DNA from: an uncultured Flavonifractor sp.
GTDB taxonomy: Bacteria > Bacillota > Clostridia > Oscillospirales > Oscillospiraceae
DNA length: 59,085 nucleotides
Direction of reading: 5' to 3'
Assembly: GCA_944383135.1 (NCBI GenBank)
Contig: CALWOL010000003.1
Location: 1-59,085, forward strand
Positions 39,628-48,427 of this stretch are shown here, one piece after another. The translations under genes were made by a program, and so were the position numbers. How positions within the stretch are numbered: the first letter of the stretch is position 1; each line of letters starts with the position of its first letter. The notes beneath the pieces were generated by a model. The model was not told the DNA's origin. It was given only the letters and a program-made list of their open reading frames with translations, and searched no databases.

Positions 39628-41157
39628 ATGCCGGAAATTTCTTCCGCCGCCAAACCCACCGTGGTGCTGGTGGCCTTTTATAACAAGAAGGCCCTGGGGG
39701 TGCGCTACCTCCAGGCCGCCCTGGAGCGGGCGGGCTACGCCGTGCGCACCGTCTTTTACAAGGACTTCAACTCGGTCCGCCCCTCCCCCACCACCCTGAA
39801 GGAGCTGGAGCTCTTCCGCCAGGTGGTGGCGGAGGCCAAGCCGGTGCTGGTGGGTCTGTCGGTGATGAGCTCCATGTACCTGGACACGGTGCACCAGGTA
39901 CTGGACGCCGCCCTGGCCGCCAGCCCCGCCCCGGTGGTGTGCGGCGGCGCCTTTGCCACCATGTTCCCCCAGCGCATGCTGGAGCGGGGGGCCAGCTTCG
40001 TCCTCCGGGCCGACGGGGAGGACAACCTGTGCCGTCTGGCCAACGCCCTGCGCAACGGCACCGATTACACGGATATCCCCTCCCTGTGCTGGAAGGAGAA
40101 CGGCCAGGTCCGGTGCAACGACATCGGCGGCCTGGTGAATGAGGTGGACGCCTGCGGCCTGCCGGTGGTGGACAGCAAGGGCGCCTGCTACATTGAACAC
40201 GACACCCTGGCGGAGGGGGACCCCCAGCTGTCCACCCGCAGCTATGAGGTCATCGCCTCCCGGGGCTGCCCCTTCACCTGCTCCTACTGCTGCTGCGTCA
40301 ACCTGCGGCGGCTGCTGCCCAAGGGCATCCACGGGGTGCGCACCCGCTCGGTGAAGAGCGTCATTGACGAGCTGGTGGAGGCCAAGCAGAAGTGCAAAAA
40401 GCTGGCCTTCATCCACTTCTACGATGAGATTTTCCCCAACCTCCCCGGCTGGGTGGACGAGTTTGTCAAGGAGTACGGCAGACGCATCCACATGCCCTTC
40501 ACCATCTGGTCCCACCCCAAGATGGTGGATTTGGAGACCCTGAAAAAGCTGAAAAGCGTGGGCCTCACCGAGGTCATCATGGGTATTCAGTCCGGCTCGG
40601 AGCGGGTGCGCCGGGATATCTTCCACCGGTATGAGACCCAGGAGGAAATTCTGAACGCCATCCGGGCCATCCGCCAGGCGGGGGTGTTCTGGGGGAGCTT
40701 TGATTTGATGCTCCAGCACCCCTTTGAGACCATCGCGGATCTGAAGGAGTCCTACTACCTGGTCAAGCAGTTCCCCTCCCCCTATGAGCTGCAGCTTCAC
40801 GGGCTGAACTTCCTGCCCGGCACCGACATTGTGGACATGGCCATTGATCAGGGCCTGTGCACGCCGGAGGAGATGGACGGGGTGATGTTCGCCCCCATGG
40901 AGGAGCAGTTCGGGGCCTACTGGAAGCAGGACGCCTCTCCGGAGAGCCAGGCCTGGTACCGGATGATCTACTGCTGGCAGTTTGAAAAGTTCCGCAAGCG
41001 GCTGGAGAACTGGGAGGCCGATCCGGTGGCCCACAGCAAGGAGCTGGACGCCTGTTATGCCCAGGCTCAGAACATGGCCCGCACCCGCTACCTCTATAAG
41101 AAAGGGTACGTGGTGTGGCGCCGGATGGTCATGGGGCTGTATCCCACCAAAAAATAA
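39628..41157 (+). CDS. B12-binding-domain-type radical SAM protein
   Basis: A 509-residue protein of the large cobalamin-binding-fold radical SAM group. An N-terminal Rossmann-like domain (about 10-130) lacks the DxHxxG cobalamin signature, so B12 binding is doubtful. The [4Fe-4S] cluster motif CPFTCSYC uses C214, C218 and C221, followed immediately by two further cysteines (CCC). The radical SAM barrel includes the SAM-binding region FIHFYDEIFPNLP and MGIQSGSERVRRDI. A C-terminal helical DUF4080-like region follows. The reaction is unknown. ATG 39628 follows AGGAGG at 11 nt. Monocistronic. Confidence 0.87.
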   Translation: MPEISSAAKPTVVLVAFYNKKALGVRYLQAALERAGYAVRTVFYKDFNSVRPSPTTLKELELFRQVVAEAKPVLVGLSVMSSMYLDTVHQVLDAALAASPAPVVCGGAFATMFPQRMLERGASFVLRADGEDNLCRLANALRNGTDYTDIPSLCWKENGQVRCNDIGGLVNEVDACGLPVVDSKGACYIEHDTLAEGDPQLSTRSYEVIASRGCPFTCSYCCCVNLRRLLPKGIHGVRTRSVKSVIDELVEAKQKCKKLAFIHFYDEIFPNLPGWVDEFVKEYGRRIHMPFTIWSHPKMVDLETLKKLKSVGLTEVIMGIQSGSERVRRDIFHRYETQEEILNAIRAIRQAGVFWGSFDLMLQHPFETIADLKESYYLVKQFPSPYELQLHGLNFLPGTDIVDMAIDQGLCTPEEMDGVMFAPMEEQFGAYWKQDASPESQAWYRMIYCWQFEKFRKRLENWEADPVAHSKELDACYAQAQNMARTRYLYKKGYVVWRRMVMGLYPTKK

Positions 41158-41159
41158 GC

Positions 41160-41191
41160 AAAAAAGGACACGCCGCGGCGTGTCCTTTTTT
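41160..41191. terminator. Bidirectional terminator between radical SAM and citrate synthase genes
   Basis: Perfect 32-nt palindrome with A6 at one side and T6 at the other; arms of 16 nt meet at CG. It lies between convergent stops. Confidence 0.9.
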
Positions 41192-41196
41192 GTCCT

Positions 41197-42564
41197 TTAC
41201 CGCTGGTCCAGCGGCACGAAGGTGCGCATGGGAGCCACCGCCTTGTAGGCGGGGCGGATAATCCGGTTCCCGGGCTGGTAGACCTCCTCCAGCCGGTGGG
41301 CGCACCAGCCCACAATGCGGGCCACGGCAAACAGAGGGGTGTACAGCTCCTGGGGAATGCCCATCATCTTGTACACCATGCCGGAGAACAGATCCACGTT
41401 GGCGCATACCACCTTATTCTCCCCCCGCACCGTGTGCATCAGCTCCGGGGTGAGCCGCTCCACCGTCTCATAGAGCTGGAACTCGTCCTCCATGCCCTTG
41501 CTCTCGGCCAGCTTCCGGGCAAACCGCTTGAGGATGACCGCCCGGGGGTCCGAGAGGGTGTAGATGGCGTGGCCCATGCCGTAGATGAGGCCGGATTTGT
41601 CCCCCGCCTCCTTCCGCAGCAGCCTGCTCAGGAAGTCCTTCACCTCGTCCTCGTCCTTCCAGTCCCTGACCCCCTCCTCAATGTAGCCGAACATCTCCAT
41701 GACCTTCTTGTTGGCGCCGCCGTGCCGGGGACCCTTCAGGGCGCCCACCGCCGCAGCGATGGAGGAGTAGATGTCGGTGCCGGAGGAGGAGAGCACCCGG
41801 CAGGCAAAGGCGGAGTTGTTGCCGCCGCCGTGCTCGGCGTGGAGCACCAGGCACAGGTCCAGCAGCCTGGCCTCCTGCTGCGTAAACTGGTTGTCATGGC
41901 GGACGGAGTAGAGGAAGTTCTCCGCCACGCTCAGCCCCGCCTGGGGCCGGTGGAGGTAGAGAGACTCGTCATCGTAGTAGTGGCGCTTCACCGCAAAGGC
42001 GTGGGCCACGATAACGGGCACCCGGGCGATGAGCTGGATGGCCTGCCGCAGCTGATTGGGCAGGGACATGTCGTCGGGGTTGTCGTCATAGGAGTAGAGG
42101 GCCAGCACCGACCGGGCCAGCTTGTTCATCACGTCGGGGCTGGGCGCCTTGAGAATCATATCCTCGGTGAACATGTGGGGCAGGGTGTGGTTGTCGCTGA
42201 GCAGCTGCTGAAAAGTGGCCAGCTGCTCCCGGGTGGGCAGCACGCCGAAGAGCAGCAGATAGGCCGTCTCCTCAAAGCCGAAGCGGCCCTCGCTCACAAA
42301 GCCGTTGACCAGCTCCTCCACGTCGATGCCCCGATATACCAGCTTGCCGGGGGCGGGAATCCGCTCACCGTCCTGGACGTAGTAGCCCATGACGTTGCCG
42401 ATCTGGGTCACGCCGGCCATGACGCCGGTGCCGTCGGCGTTGCGCAGACCCCGCTTGACGTTATACCGCTCATAGTAGGAGGCGTCAATCTGGTTATGCT
42501 TCTGGTACTCCGCGCATAGATTGTTAAGGAAACCCGTCAGGGTCTCCCGCTCCGCATTCTGCAT
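41197..42564 (-). CDS. gltA: Citrate synthase
   Basis: Condenses oxaloacetate with acetyl-CoA to citrate, 455 residues. Recognisable are the substrate-binding LVYRGIDVEELV near the N-terminus, the catalytic histidine region LVLHAEHGGGNNSAFACR (about 236-253), LKGPRHGGANKKVMEM and the second catalytic His in GMGHAIYTLSDPRA (about 327). It belongs to the longer clostridial type-I-like citrate synthases. ATG 42564 follows GAAGGAGC. No aconitase or isocitrate dehydrogenase gene adjoins; a role in 2-oxoglutarate/glutamate synthesis is likely. Confidence 0.93.
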   Translation of the reverse strand: MQNAERETLTGFLNNLCAEYQKHNQIDASYYERYNVKRGLRNADGTGVMAGVTQIGNVMGYYVQDGERIPAPGKLVYRGIDVEELVNGFVSEGRFGFEETAYLLLFGVLPTREQLATFQQLLSDNHTLPHMFTEDMILKAPSPDVMNKLARSVLALYSYDDNPDDMSLPNQLRQAIQLIARVPVIVAHAFAVKRHYYDDESLYLHRPQAGLSVAENFLYSVRHDNQFTQQEARLLDLCLVLHAEHGGGNNSAFACRVLSSSGTDIYSSIAAAVGALKGPRHGGANKKVMEMFGYIEEGVRDWKDEDEVKDFLSRLLRKEAGDKSGLIYGMGHAIYTLSDPRAVILKRFARKLAESKGMEDEFQLYETVERLTPELMHTVRGENKVVCANVDLFSGMVYKMMGIPQELYTPLFAVARIVGWCAHRLEEVYQPGNRIIRPAYKAVAPMRTFVPLDQR

Positions 42565-42601
42565 CAAAACCCGCTCCTTCTCCCAAATCTGAATTGCAAT
42601 C

Positions 42602-42630
42602 ATTGTAGACCCTTTTTCTCCCGCCGTCAA
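42602..42630 (-). promoter_or_regulatory. Promoter of the citrate synthase gene
   Basis: Minus strand: TTGACG (42630-42625), 17-nt spacer, TACAAT (42607-42602). Confidence 0.75.
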
Positions 42631-42708
42631 TCCAGAACAGACTGTTTCCCGGATTTTTCGGCAAAACAGCCGGAAGGGAGCAGCGGCAATACAGCCGGAA
42701 AGTGAATT

Positions 42709-43764
42709 ATGATGAAGAACAACTTGCAAAAAAGAGGGCAGCGGTGGGGTGTCCGCCAGGTGGCCGTCACCGCCCTGATTCTGCTGCTGGCTCTCTTCCT
42801 GCTCCCCCTGCTGCTCTTCGGTACGGCGGGAACGGACCCGCCGGAGGAGGCCGCCCCCACCGGGGAGCTGCCCCTGGACCGGACGGTGGTCACTCCCCAG
42901 CCCTCGGCGGACAGTCAGGTGTCCGTCCGGGTGGCCCTGTCCGACGGCAGCGTACTCACCCTGGGCCTGGACCAATATCTGTGGCGGGTGGTGGCGGCGG
43001 AGATGCCCGCCTCCTTTGAGCCGGAGGCCCTAAAGGCCCAGACCGCCGCCGCCCGGACCTACACCCTGTCCAAGCTGGGCCGCACCTCGGAGCGCCATCC
43101 CGACGCCGACGTATGCACCGATATCACCTGCTGTCAGGCCTATCTGGAGCCCGCCCAGGCCGCCGCCAACTGGGGGGACAGGGCGGCGGAATACACCGCC
43201 AAAATCACCGCCGCGGTGGCGGACACCGACGGCATGGTCATTCTCTATGACGGCCAGCCCATCCAGGCGGTGTTTTTCTCCTCCGCCGCCGGGCGGACGG
43301 TGGACGCGGTGGAGGTATGGGGCAACTCGGTGCCCTATCTCACCGGAGTGGACAGCCCCGAGGGGGAGGAGGTGCCCAACTACCACTCCACCGCCTCCTT
43401 CACCCTGGAGGAATTTAAAGGCATACTGTTGGCCCAGTATCCCCAGGCGGATTTGTCCGGAGAGCCCGGGAGCTGGTTCCAGAACCTGGTGCCCAATTCC
43501 GCCGGCGGGGTGGAGTCCATCGACATCGGGGGCGTCACCCTCTCCGGCGGAACGGTGCGCACCCTCTTCGGCCTGCGCTCGGCCAGCTTCACGGTGGAGG
43601 CCACGGGGGACGGGGTGACCTTCTCCGTCACCGGTTACGGCCACGGGGTGGGCATGAGCCAGTACGGGGCCAACGCTCTGGCCAAGGAGGGCAAGACCTA
43701 CGACGAGATTCTGAAATGGTACTACACCGGGGTGGAGGTGGCCCCCTACACCCCGGCTGCCTGA
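42709..43764 (+). CDS. spoIID: SpoIID/LytB-domain protein
   Basis: A 351-residue membrane-anchored protein of the stage II sporulation protein D family, a lytic transglycosylase that acts with SpoIIM/SpoIIP during forespore engulfment. One N-terminal membrane anchor (about 18-38), a Pro/Glu linker, then the SpoIID domain with the catalytic region YLWRVVAAEMPASFEPEALKAQ (Glu in AAEMP). Later motifs are VFFSSAAGRT, VPYL and the C-terminal GYGHGVGMSQYGA. The RBS is weak. A sporulation sigma-E promoter is plausible but not clearly seen; the citrate synthase promoter lies back-to-back. Confidence 0.9.
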   Translation: MMKNNLQKRGQRWGVRQVAVTALILLLALFLLPLLLFGTAGTDPPEEAAPTGELPLDRTVVTPQPSADSQVSVRVALSDGSVLTLGLDQYLWRVVAAEMPASFEPEALKAQTAAARTYTLSKLGRTSERHPDADVCTDITCCQAYLEPAQAAANWGDRAAEYTAKITAAVADTDGMVILYDGQPIQAVFFSSAAGRTVDAVEVWGNSVPYLTGVDSPEGEEVPNYHSTASFTLEEFKGILLAQYPQADLSGEPGSWFQNLVPNSAGGVESIDIGGVTLSGGTVRTLFGLRSASFTVEATGDGVTFSVTGYGHGVGMSQYGANALAKEGKTYDEILKWYYTGVEVAPYTPAA

Positions 43765-43794
43765 AAATTTGTTAGCCTCAATAACAATTTGCCA

Positions 43795-43823
43795 TTGTCA
43801 AAAGGCCGGCTCTTTGGTATAAT
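43795..43823 (+). promoter_or_regulatory. Promoter of the COG2509 flavoprotein gene
   Basis: TTGTCA (43795-43800), 17-nt spacer, perfect TATAAT (43818-43823). Confidence 0.8.
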
Positions 43824-43883
43824 ATCAGATTGGATAGGCATGTGCTGTGCCGTCCTAATCTGACGTAAAGTGAGAGATCGCGC

Positions 43884-45278
43884 ATGAACACACGGTATGA
43901 CGTTGCCATTCTGGGCTGCGGAGAGGCCGGCATTTTCGCCGGGTATGAGCTGATGCACCGCAGCCCCGGCCTTTTTGTGGTGGCTGTGGCGGCGGCCGCC
44001 GAGATCTACACCCGCAGCTGTCCCATTGTGGCTGGGAAGGTGAAGGAGTGCATCCACTGCAAGGTGTGCGGCACCATGTGCGGCTTCGGCGGCGCCGGCG
44101 CCTTCTCTGACGGAAAATACAATTTCACCACCGCCTTCGGCGGCTGGCTCACCGACTTCATGCCCAAGGAAGAGGTCATGCGCCTCATCGACTATGTGGA
44201 CTCCATCAACATGAAGCACGGGGCCACCGACAAGGTGTTCTCCACCGACACACCGGAGGCCCGGGCGCTGGAAAAGAAGGCGCTGGAGCACGATCTCCAT
44301 CTCCTCCAGGCCCGGTGCAAGCACCTGGGCACCGAGAACAACCTGAAAATCCTCCAGAGCATTTATGAGGAGTGCCGCAAGGGAGTGGAGTTCCGCTTCC
44401 ATACCCCGGTGGTGAAAATCGAGGATCTGCACGGGGAGGGCTACCGCCTCATCACCCAGCAGGGGGATGAGGTGGACTGCACCTGGCTCATCGCCGGCCC
44501 CGGCCGCTCCGGCGCGGAGTGGTTCTCCAACCAGTGCAAGGATTTGGGCATCCAGCTCATCAACAACCAGGTGGACATCGGCGTGCGGGTGGAGCTGCCC
44601 GCCAAGGTCTTTGAGCATATCACCGACGTGGTGTACGAGTCCAAGCTGGTCTACCGCACCAAACAGTACGGCGACCAGGTGCGCACCTTCTGCATGAATC
44701 CCTACGGCCACGTGGTGGCCGAGAGTGTGGAGGGCATCAACACCGTCAACGGCCACTCCTACTCCGACCCCGCCCTCCAGAGCGAGAATACCAACTTCGC
44801 CCTGCTGGTGTCCAACCGGTTTACCCAGCCCTTCAACGAGCCCTACCGCTACGGCAAGCACATTGCCTCTCTGTCCAACATGCTGGCCGGGGGCGTGCTG
44901 GTGCAGCGGTTCGGGGATCTGGTCAGCGGCATCCGCACCAACGAGCACCGGATGAGCAAGTCCTTCGTCCGGCCCACCCTCACCGCCGCCGTCCCCGGGG
45001 ATTTGTCCCTGGCCCTGCCCAAGCGGCAGCTGGATGACATCATTGAGATGATTTACCAGCTGGACAAGATTGCCCCCGGCACCGCCAACTACGACACCCT
45101 GCTCTACGGCGCGGAGGTGAAGTTCTATTCCGCCCGGCTGGCCCTGTCCGGCGAACTGGAGACCACCCTGCCCGGCTTCTTCGCCGTGGGCGATGGTGCC
45201 GGTATTACCAGAGGCCTGGCTCAGGCCGGCGCCTCCGGCGTCAAGGCCGCCCAGGTCATCCTCAGCCGGCTGGGCTGA
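43884..45278 (+). CDS. FAD-dependent dehydrogenase, COG2509 family
   Basis: A 464-residue flavoprotein. The N-terminal dinucleotide-binding motif is VAILGCGEAGIFAGYEL (GxGxxG). Near residues 55-75 is a cysteine cluster, CIHCKVCGTMCGFGGAG, followed by FSDGKYN, typical of the COG2509 group of uncharacterised oxidoreductases. A second FAD-contact motif is the C-terminal GFFAVGDGAGITRGLAQAGA. The reaction is unknown. ATG 43884 follows AAGTGAGAG. It is monocistronic with its own promoter and terminator. Confidence 0.88.
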   Translation: MNTRYDVAILGCGEAGIFAGYELMHRSPGLFVVAVAAAAEIYTRSCPIVAGKVKECIHCKVCGTMCGFGGAGAFSDGKYNFTTAFGGWLTDFMPKEEVMRLIDYVDSINMKHGATDKVFSTDTPEARALEKKALEHDLHLLQARCKHLGTENNLKILQSIYEECRKGVEFRFHTPVVKIEDLHGEGYRLITQQGDEVDCTWLIAGPGRSGAEWFSNQCKDLGIQLINNQVDIGVRVELPAKVFEHITDVVYESKLVYRTKQYGDQVRTFCMNPYGHVVAESVEGINTVNGHSYSDPALQSENTNFALLVSNRFTQPFNEPYRYGKHIASLSNMLAGGVLVQRFGDLVSGIRTNEHRMSKSFVRPTLTAAVPGDLSLALPKRQLDDIIEMIYQLDKIAPGTANYDTLLYGAEVKFYSARLALSGELETTLPGFFAVGDGAGITRGLAQAGASGVKAAQVILSRLG

Positions 45279-45289
45279 GCCCGCAACAG

Positions 45290-45327
45290 AAAAAACCGCC
45301 GCGAGCGCTGGCTCGCGGCGGTTTTTT
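45290..45327. terminator. Bidirectional terminator, COG2509 gene / YczE-like gene
   Basis: Perfect 17-bp stem AAAAAACCGCCGCGAGC (45290-45306) with 45311-45327, GCTG loop, A- and T-flanks. It serves both convergent genes. Confidence 0.9.
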
Positions 45328-45989
45328 TACGCGTGGGCCGGCCTGCCCGGCCGGTGGTCACATAGATTCCGGATCCGCCGGCTGAAGAACCGGGAGATGC
45401 TGCCCACCGTCAGGGCACACACCACCGTCCCCTCCCGCAGGCCGTGGATGGTACCCAGGCAGAGGAGGGACACCAGGGCGGCGGAGGCCACCATGGTCAG
45501 ATCATACCCCGTCTTGGTCCGGCCGAACTCCCAGCCAAATACCTGGCTGCAGGTGCGCACAAAGCCCTCACAGGGCAGGATGAGCACGTTGGGCACCACC
45601 TCCAGGGTCACGCCCAGCCCCAGGAAGGTGCACCCCAGCAGCAGCACCACCCACCGGCCTGCATAGGCCGCCGGCACCAGAGGGGAAAGCAGATCCATCC
45701 ACAAATCAATGCAGCAGGAAAACACAAAGGTGAAGGGAATCTGGAGCAGTTGCAGCAGGGGGAACTTCCGCCGCAGCAGCAGAATTTGTCCCCCCAGCAT
45801 GGCGCAGTTCACCACAAAGGTGAAGCACCCCAGGGAGACGCCGGGAAATACAAAGGTCAGCACATAGGCCAGGCTGGATACCGCCGAAGTCCCCATCCCC
45901 GCCAAGGTGATGAGGGCGATGCCCAGAGCGGAACACACCACACCGACAAAGAACATCAGGTACCGCCCCGGCAGCCCGGACTGCTCCAT
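45327..45989 (-). CDS. YczE/YitT-type membrane protein
   Basis: A 220-residue polytopic membrane protein with about five or six hydrophobic segments, of the YczE-like (DUF6198) group. The opening RYLMFFVGVVCSALGIALIT and the following GMGTSAVSSLAYVLT, and the late GWEFGRTKTGYDLTMV, are typical. The family is uncharacterised; some members affect lipopeptide secretion. The C-terminal ~25 residues are basic. ATG 45989 follows GGAGG. The promoter carries two palindromic boxes and is probably repressor-controlled. Confidence 0.8.
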   Translation of the reverse strand: MEQSGLPGRYLMFFVGVVCSALGIALITLAGMGTSAVSSLAYVLTFVFPGVSLGCFTFVVNCAMLGGQILLLRRKFPLLQLLQIPFTFVFSCCIDLWMDLLSPLVPAAYAGRWVVLLLGCTFLGLGVTLEVVPNVLILPCEGFVRTCSQVFGWEFGRTKTGYDLTMVASAALVSLLCLGTIHGLREGTVVCALTVGSISRFFSRRIRNLCDHRPGRPAHA

Positions 45990-46014
45990 GTTACCGCCTC
46001 CAAAAAATTATTTT

Positions 46015-46057
46015 TTAGCACTAATAATAGTTTAGCACTAAAAACCGCCCGGTTCAA
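46015..46057 (-). promoter_or_regulatory. YczE-like gene promoter with twin palindromic operators
   Basis: Minus strand: TTGAAC (46057-46052), 17-nt spacer, TAAACT (46034-46029). Two exact copies of TTAGCACTAA lie at 46015-46024 and 46032-46041, 17 bp apart. One overlaps the -10 and the other lies at the transcript start, as for a repressor site. Confidence 0.7.
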
Positions 46058-46210
46058 GGGACACATTGCCTAAATTTGGTGGATGTTTTTTGCCACTTTC
46101 ACCGAGGCGGCCGGGCGGACACCATAAATTTCTTTTGACGGTTCTTATACATGGAAATATGCAAGGGAAACCTTTGGCTTGGATTTGGAAAAAGCCTGCT
46201 CCGCAAATGG

Positions 46211-46262
46211 TTTTCCACATTGTCCACATGGTTTTCCACCGTTTTGCACCAGCGGTGGATAT
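46211..46262 (+). promoter_or_regulatory. Cluster of DnaA-box-like sites upstream of mnmE
   Basis: TTTTCCACA (46211-46219) and TTGTCCACA (46220-46228) each differ by one base from TTATCCACA. TTTTCCACC (46232-46240) and, inverted, ATATCCACC (46262-46254) differ by two. All lie in the intergenic region before mnmE, a gene often near the replication origin in Firmicutes. Confidence 0.45.
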
Positions 46263-46348
46263 GCAGAAATCGTTGACATAAAACTCGTCAAGCAAAAAAA
46301 CAACGTCGCTTTCGCCAAAGTTTTTTCCTCCCCAAGTGGGACGAAATC

Positions 46349-46357
46349 TGGTATAAT
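46349..46357 (+). promoter_or_regulatory. Extended -10 promoter of mnmE
   Basis: TGGTATAAT (46349-46357) with no good -35; the leader is about 28 nt. Confidence 0.6.
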
Positions 46358-46391
46358 GCATGCAACGAAATGCTGCTGCCGAGGTGATTGT

Positions 46392-47762
46392 ATGTCCGAT
46401 ACCATTGCCGCCATTGCCACCGGCCCTGCCGCCGGCGCCATCGGGATTGTGCGGCTCTCCGGGCCGGAGGCCATTGCCGCCGCCGCCGCTCTGTTCCGCC
46501 CCGCCGGCGGGGGCGATCTGCGCAGCCGCGGGGACCGGCAGCTGGTGTACGGCACCCTGCTGGACGGGACGGGCGCGGCCATTGACCAGGCCCTGGCCAC
46601 CATCTCCCACGCCCCCCACAGCTATACCGGGGAGGACACGGCGGAGCTGCAGTGCCACGGCTCCCCCATGGTGCTCACCCTGACCCTGGAGGCGCTGTTT
46701 GCCCGGGGGGTGCGCCAGGCGGAGCCGGGGGAATTCACCCGCCGGGCCCTGCTCCACGGCAGGCTGGATCTGACCCAGGCGGAGGCGGTGGCCGACCTCA
46801 TCGACGCGGAGACCCCCGCCGCCGTTCATCAGGCCGCCGGACAGCTCTCCGGAGCGCTGAGCCGCCGGGTGAAGGGCATCTATGACGCTCTGGTGGATTT
46901 GCTGGCCCACTTCCACGCCGTGCTGGACTATCCGGATGAGGACATCGACCCCTTCCGGGCGGACACCATCCGGAAGGCGCTGGCCCGGGCCAGGGGGGAG
47001 CTGGCCGCCCTGCTGGCCACCTACGACCGGGGGCGTTATCTGGCGGGGGGGATTCCCTGCGCCCTCATCGGCCGGCCCAACGCGGGCAAGTCCTCCCTGC
47101 TCAACGCCCTGGCGGGGTATGAGCGGGCCATCGTCACCGCCGTGCCCGGCACCACCCGGGACACGGTGGAGGCCCGCTGCCGGCTGGGGGGGGTGACCCT
47201 GCGGGTCATCGACACCGCCGGCATCCGGGAGACGGCGGACGAGGTGGAGCGCATCGGGGTGGAGCGCAGCCGGGCCGCCCTGGAGGAGGCCGCCCTGGTG
47301 CTGCTGCTGTGCGACAGCTCGGTGCCCTTTACGGAGGAGGACGCCCATCTGCTGGCGGAGGCCCTTTCCCACGCCCCCACCATTCTGGTGTGGACCAAGG
47401 GGGACCTGCCCTCCGCCCCCGTCCCCTTCCTCGCCCTGAACCCCATGCCTCCGGCGGTGGTGGTGAGCGCGAAAACCGGCCAGGGGCTGGAGGCGCTGGC
47501 GGCAGAGGTGGAAAAGCTCTTCCCCGCCGGCGGCCAGGGCGCGGCCGGGGAGCTGCTCACCAATCTGAGGCAGGCGGACGCCGCCCGGCGGGCGCTGGAG
47601 GACGTGGCCCGGGCGGAGGACAGCCTGGCGGCGGGAATCACCCCCGACGCCCTGCTCACCGACGTGGAGCAGGCCCTCTCCGCCCTGGGGGAGATCACCG
47701 GCGCCAACCTGCGGGAGGACGTCACCGCCCGCATCTTTGAACGCTTCTGCGTGGGAAAATAA
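46392..47762 (+). CDS. mnmE: tRNA modification GTPase MnmE
   Basis: With MnmG, installs the 5-carboxymethylaminomethyl group on wobble uridine of certain tRNAs; 456 residues. The N-terminal tetrahydrofolate-binding domain (about 1-118) opens DTIAAIATGPAAGAIGIVRL. In the helical domain the G domain has G1 GRPNAGKSS (about 227-235), the G3 region DTAG and G4 WTKGD. The C-terminus is the invariant catalytic-cysteine motif CVGK. ATG 46392 follows GAGGTG. The usual neighbours jag, mnmG and rsmG are absent, so the gene has been separated from the standard origin-proximal cluster. Confidence 0.96.
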   Translation: MSDTIAAIATGPAAGAIGIVRLSGPEAIAAAAALFRPAGGGDLRSRGDRQLVYGTLLDGTGAAIDQALATISHAPHSYTGEDTAELQCHGSPMVLTLTLEALFARGVRQAEPGEFTRRALLHGRLDLTQAEAVADLIDAETPAAVHQAAGQLSGALSRRVKGIYDALVDLLAHFHAVLDYPDEDIDPFRADTIRKALARARGELAALLATYDRGRYLAGGIPCALIGRPNAGKSSLLNALAGYERAIVTAVPGTTRDTVEARCRLGGVTLRVIDTAGIRETADEVERIGVERSRAALEEAALVLLLCDSSVPFTEEDAHLLAEALSHAPTILVWTKGDLPSAPVPFLALNPMPPAVVVSAKTGQGLEALAAEVEKLFPAGGQGAAGELLTNLRQADAARRALEDVARAEDSLAAGITPDALLTDVEQALSALGEITGANLREDVTARIFERFCVGK

Positions 47763-47790
47763 AAAACTGCCGCACGCTGTGCGGCAGTTT
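47762..47790. terminator. Bidirectional terminator after mnmE
   Basis: Perfect 13-bp stem AAAACTGCCGCAC (47762-47774) with 47778-47790, loop GCT. Confidence 0.85.
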
Positions 47791-47802
47791 TCGTTTGGCG
47801 GC

Positions 47803-48066
47803 TTACTCCGCCACTCCGGCCAAAGCGCTTTCCGCCAGCTCCACATCGTCCTTGTGGACATAGAAGGTATATTCATAGGCGGGGAGGGGCGCGTCGGCAT
47901 GCAGGCCCAGCGCGCCGTGGGCACCCACAGGCGGGGTCATATCGGACTGGCCGATGTGGAAGGGAATGCCCGCCTCAGTGAGGGCGGCGCGTACCTTTCC
48001 CATCTCCTGGGCGGAGGTGGTGCTGAACAGCTTTCTCCGGGCAAGAACAGGGACCTTTTCTTCCAT
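47803..48066 (-). CDS. DUF2007-like small protein
   Basis: An 87-residue soluble protein. The central AQEMGKVRAALTEAGIPFHI and the C-terminal YVHKDDVELAESAL match the pattern of DUF2007 (GlnB-like fold) proteins, which have no agreed function. A middle loop rich in His, Gly and Ala is specific to this member. ATG 48066 follows AAAGGAG. It lies 14 nt after the CsoR-type regulator in the same direction, so it may be part of a metal-responsive unit. Confidence 0.65.
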   Translation of the reverse strand: MEEKVPVLARRKLFSTTSAQEMGKVRAALTEAGIPFHIGQSDMTPPVGAHGALGLHADAPLPAYEYTFYVHKDDVELAESALAGVAE

Positions 48067-48080
48067 GGTGCACACTCCTT

Positions 48081-48356
48081 TCAGCTCATCCGTGAAAAAT
48101 GCTCGATGGCCTTGGCAAACTCCGCAATGGTCCTGTCCGCGTCCCCGTGCTCAATGCCGTCCCGGACGCAGTGGTTGAGGTGCCCCTCCAGCACCACCTG
48201 CCCCGCCTTGTGGAGGGCGCTTTTGGCGGCGTTAATCTGCATGAGCATCTCCTCGCAGGGCACGTCCTCGTCCACCATCCGGTCAATGGCGTTGAGCTGG
48301 CCGATAATCTTCCGCAGCCGGCGGTGGAGGTTGTCGGCATCCATACACTGTCTCAT
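48081..48356 (-). CDS. csoR: CsoR-family metal-sensing transcriptional repressor
   Basis: A 91-residue all-helical DNA-binding repressor. Metal ligands fit CsoR copper sensors: C34, H59 and C63 have the spacing of the C-H-C site in Mycobacterium tuberculosis CsoR (36, 61, 65). The opening RRLRKIIGQLNAIDRMV is the family signature. RcnR-type nickel sensors would have an N-terminal His, and CstR sulfide sensors lack the His. No copper ATPase or chaperone gene is adjacent, so its targets lie elsewhere. It sits between a zinc-ribbon membrane protein and a DUF2007-like gene. Confidence 0.88.
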   Translation of the reverse strand: MRQCMDADNLHRRLRKIIGQLNAIDRMVDEDVPCEEMLMQINAAKSALHKAGQVVLEGHLNHCVRDGIEHGDADRTIAEFAKAIEHFSRMS

Positions 48357-48427
48357 TGTTCTTCACACTCCCTGACCGCAGAAAAGGCCGGCGCGCCTGG
48401 GGCGCGCCGGTCCGGGCAGTTCTGCCT

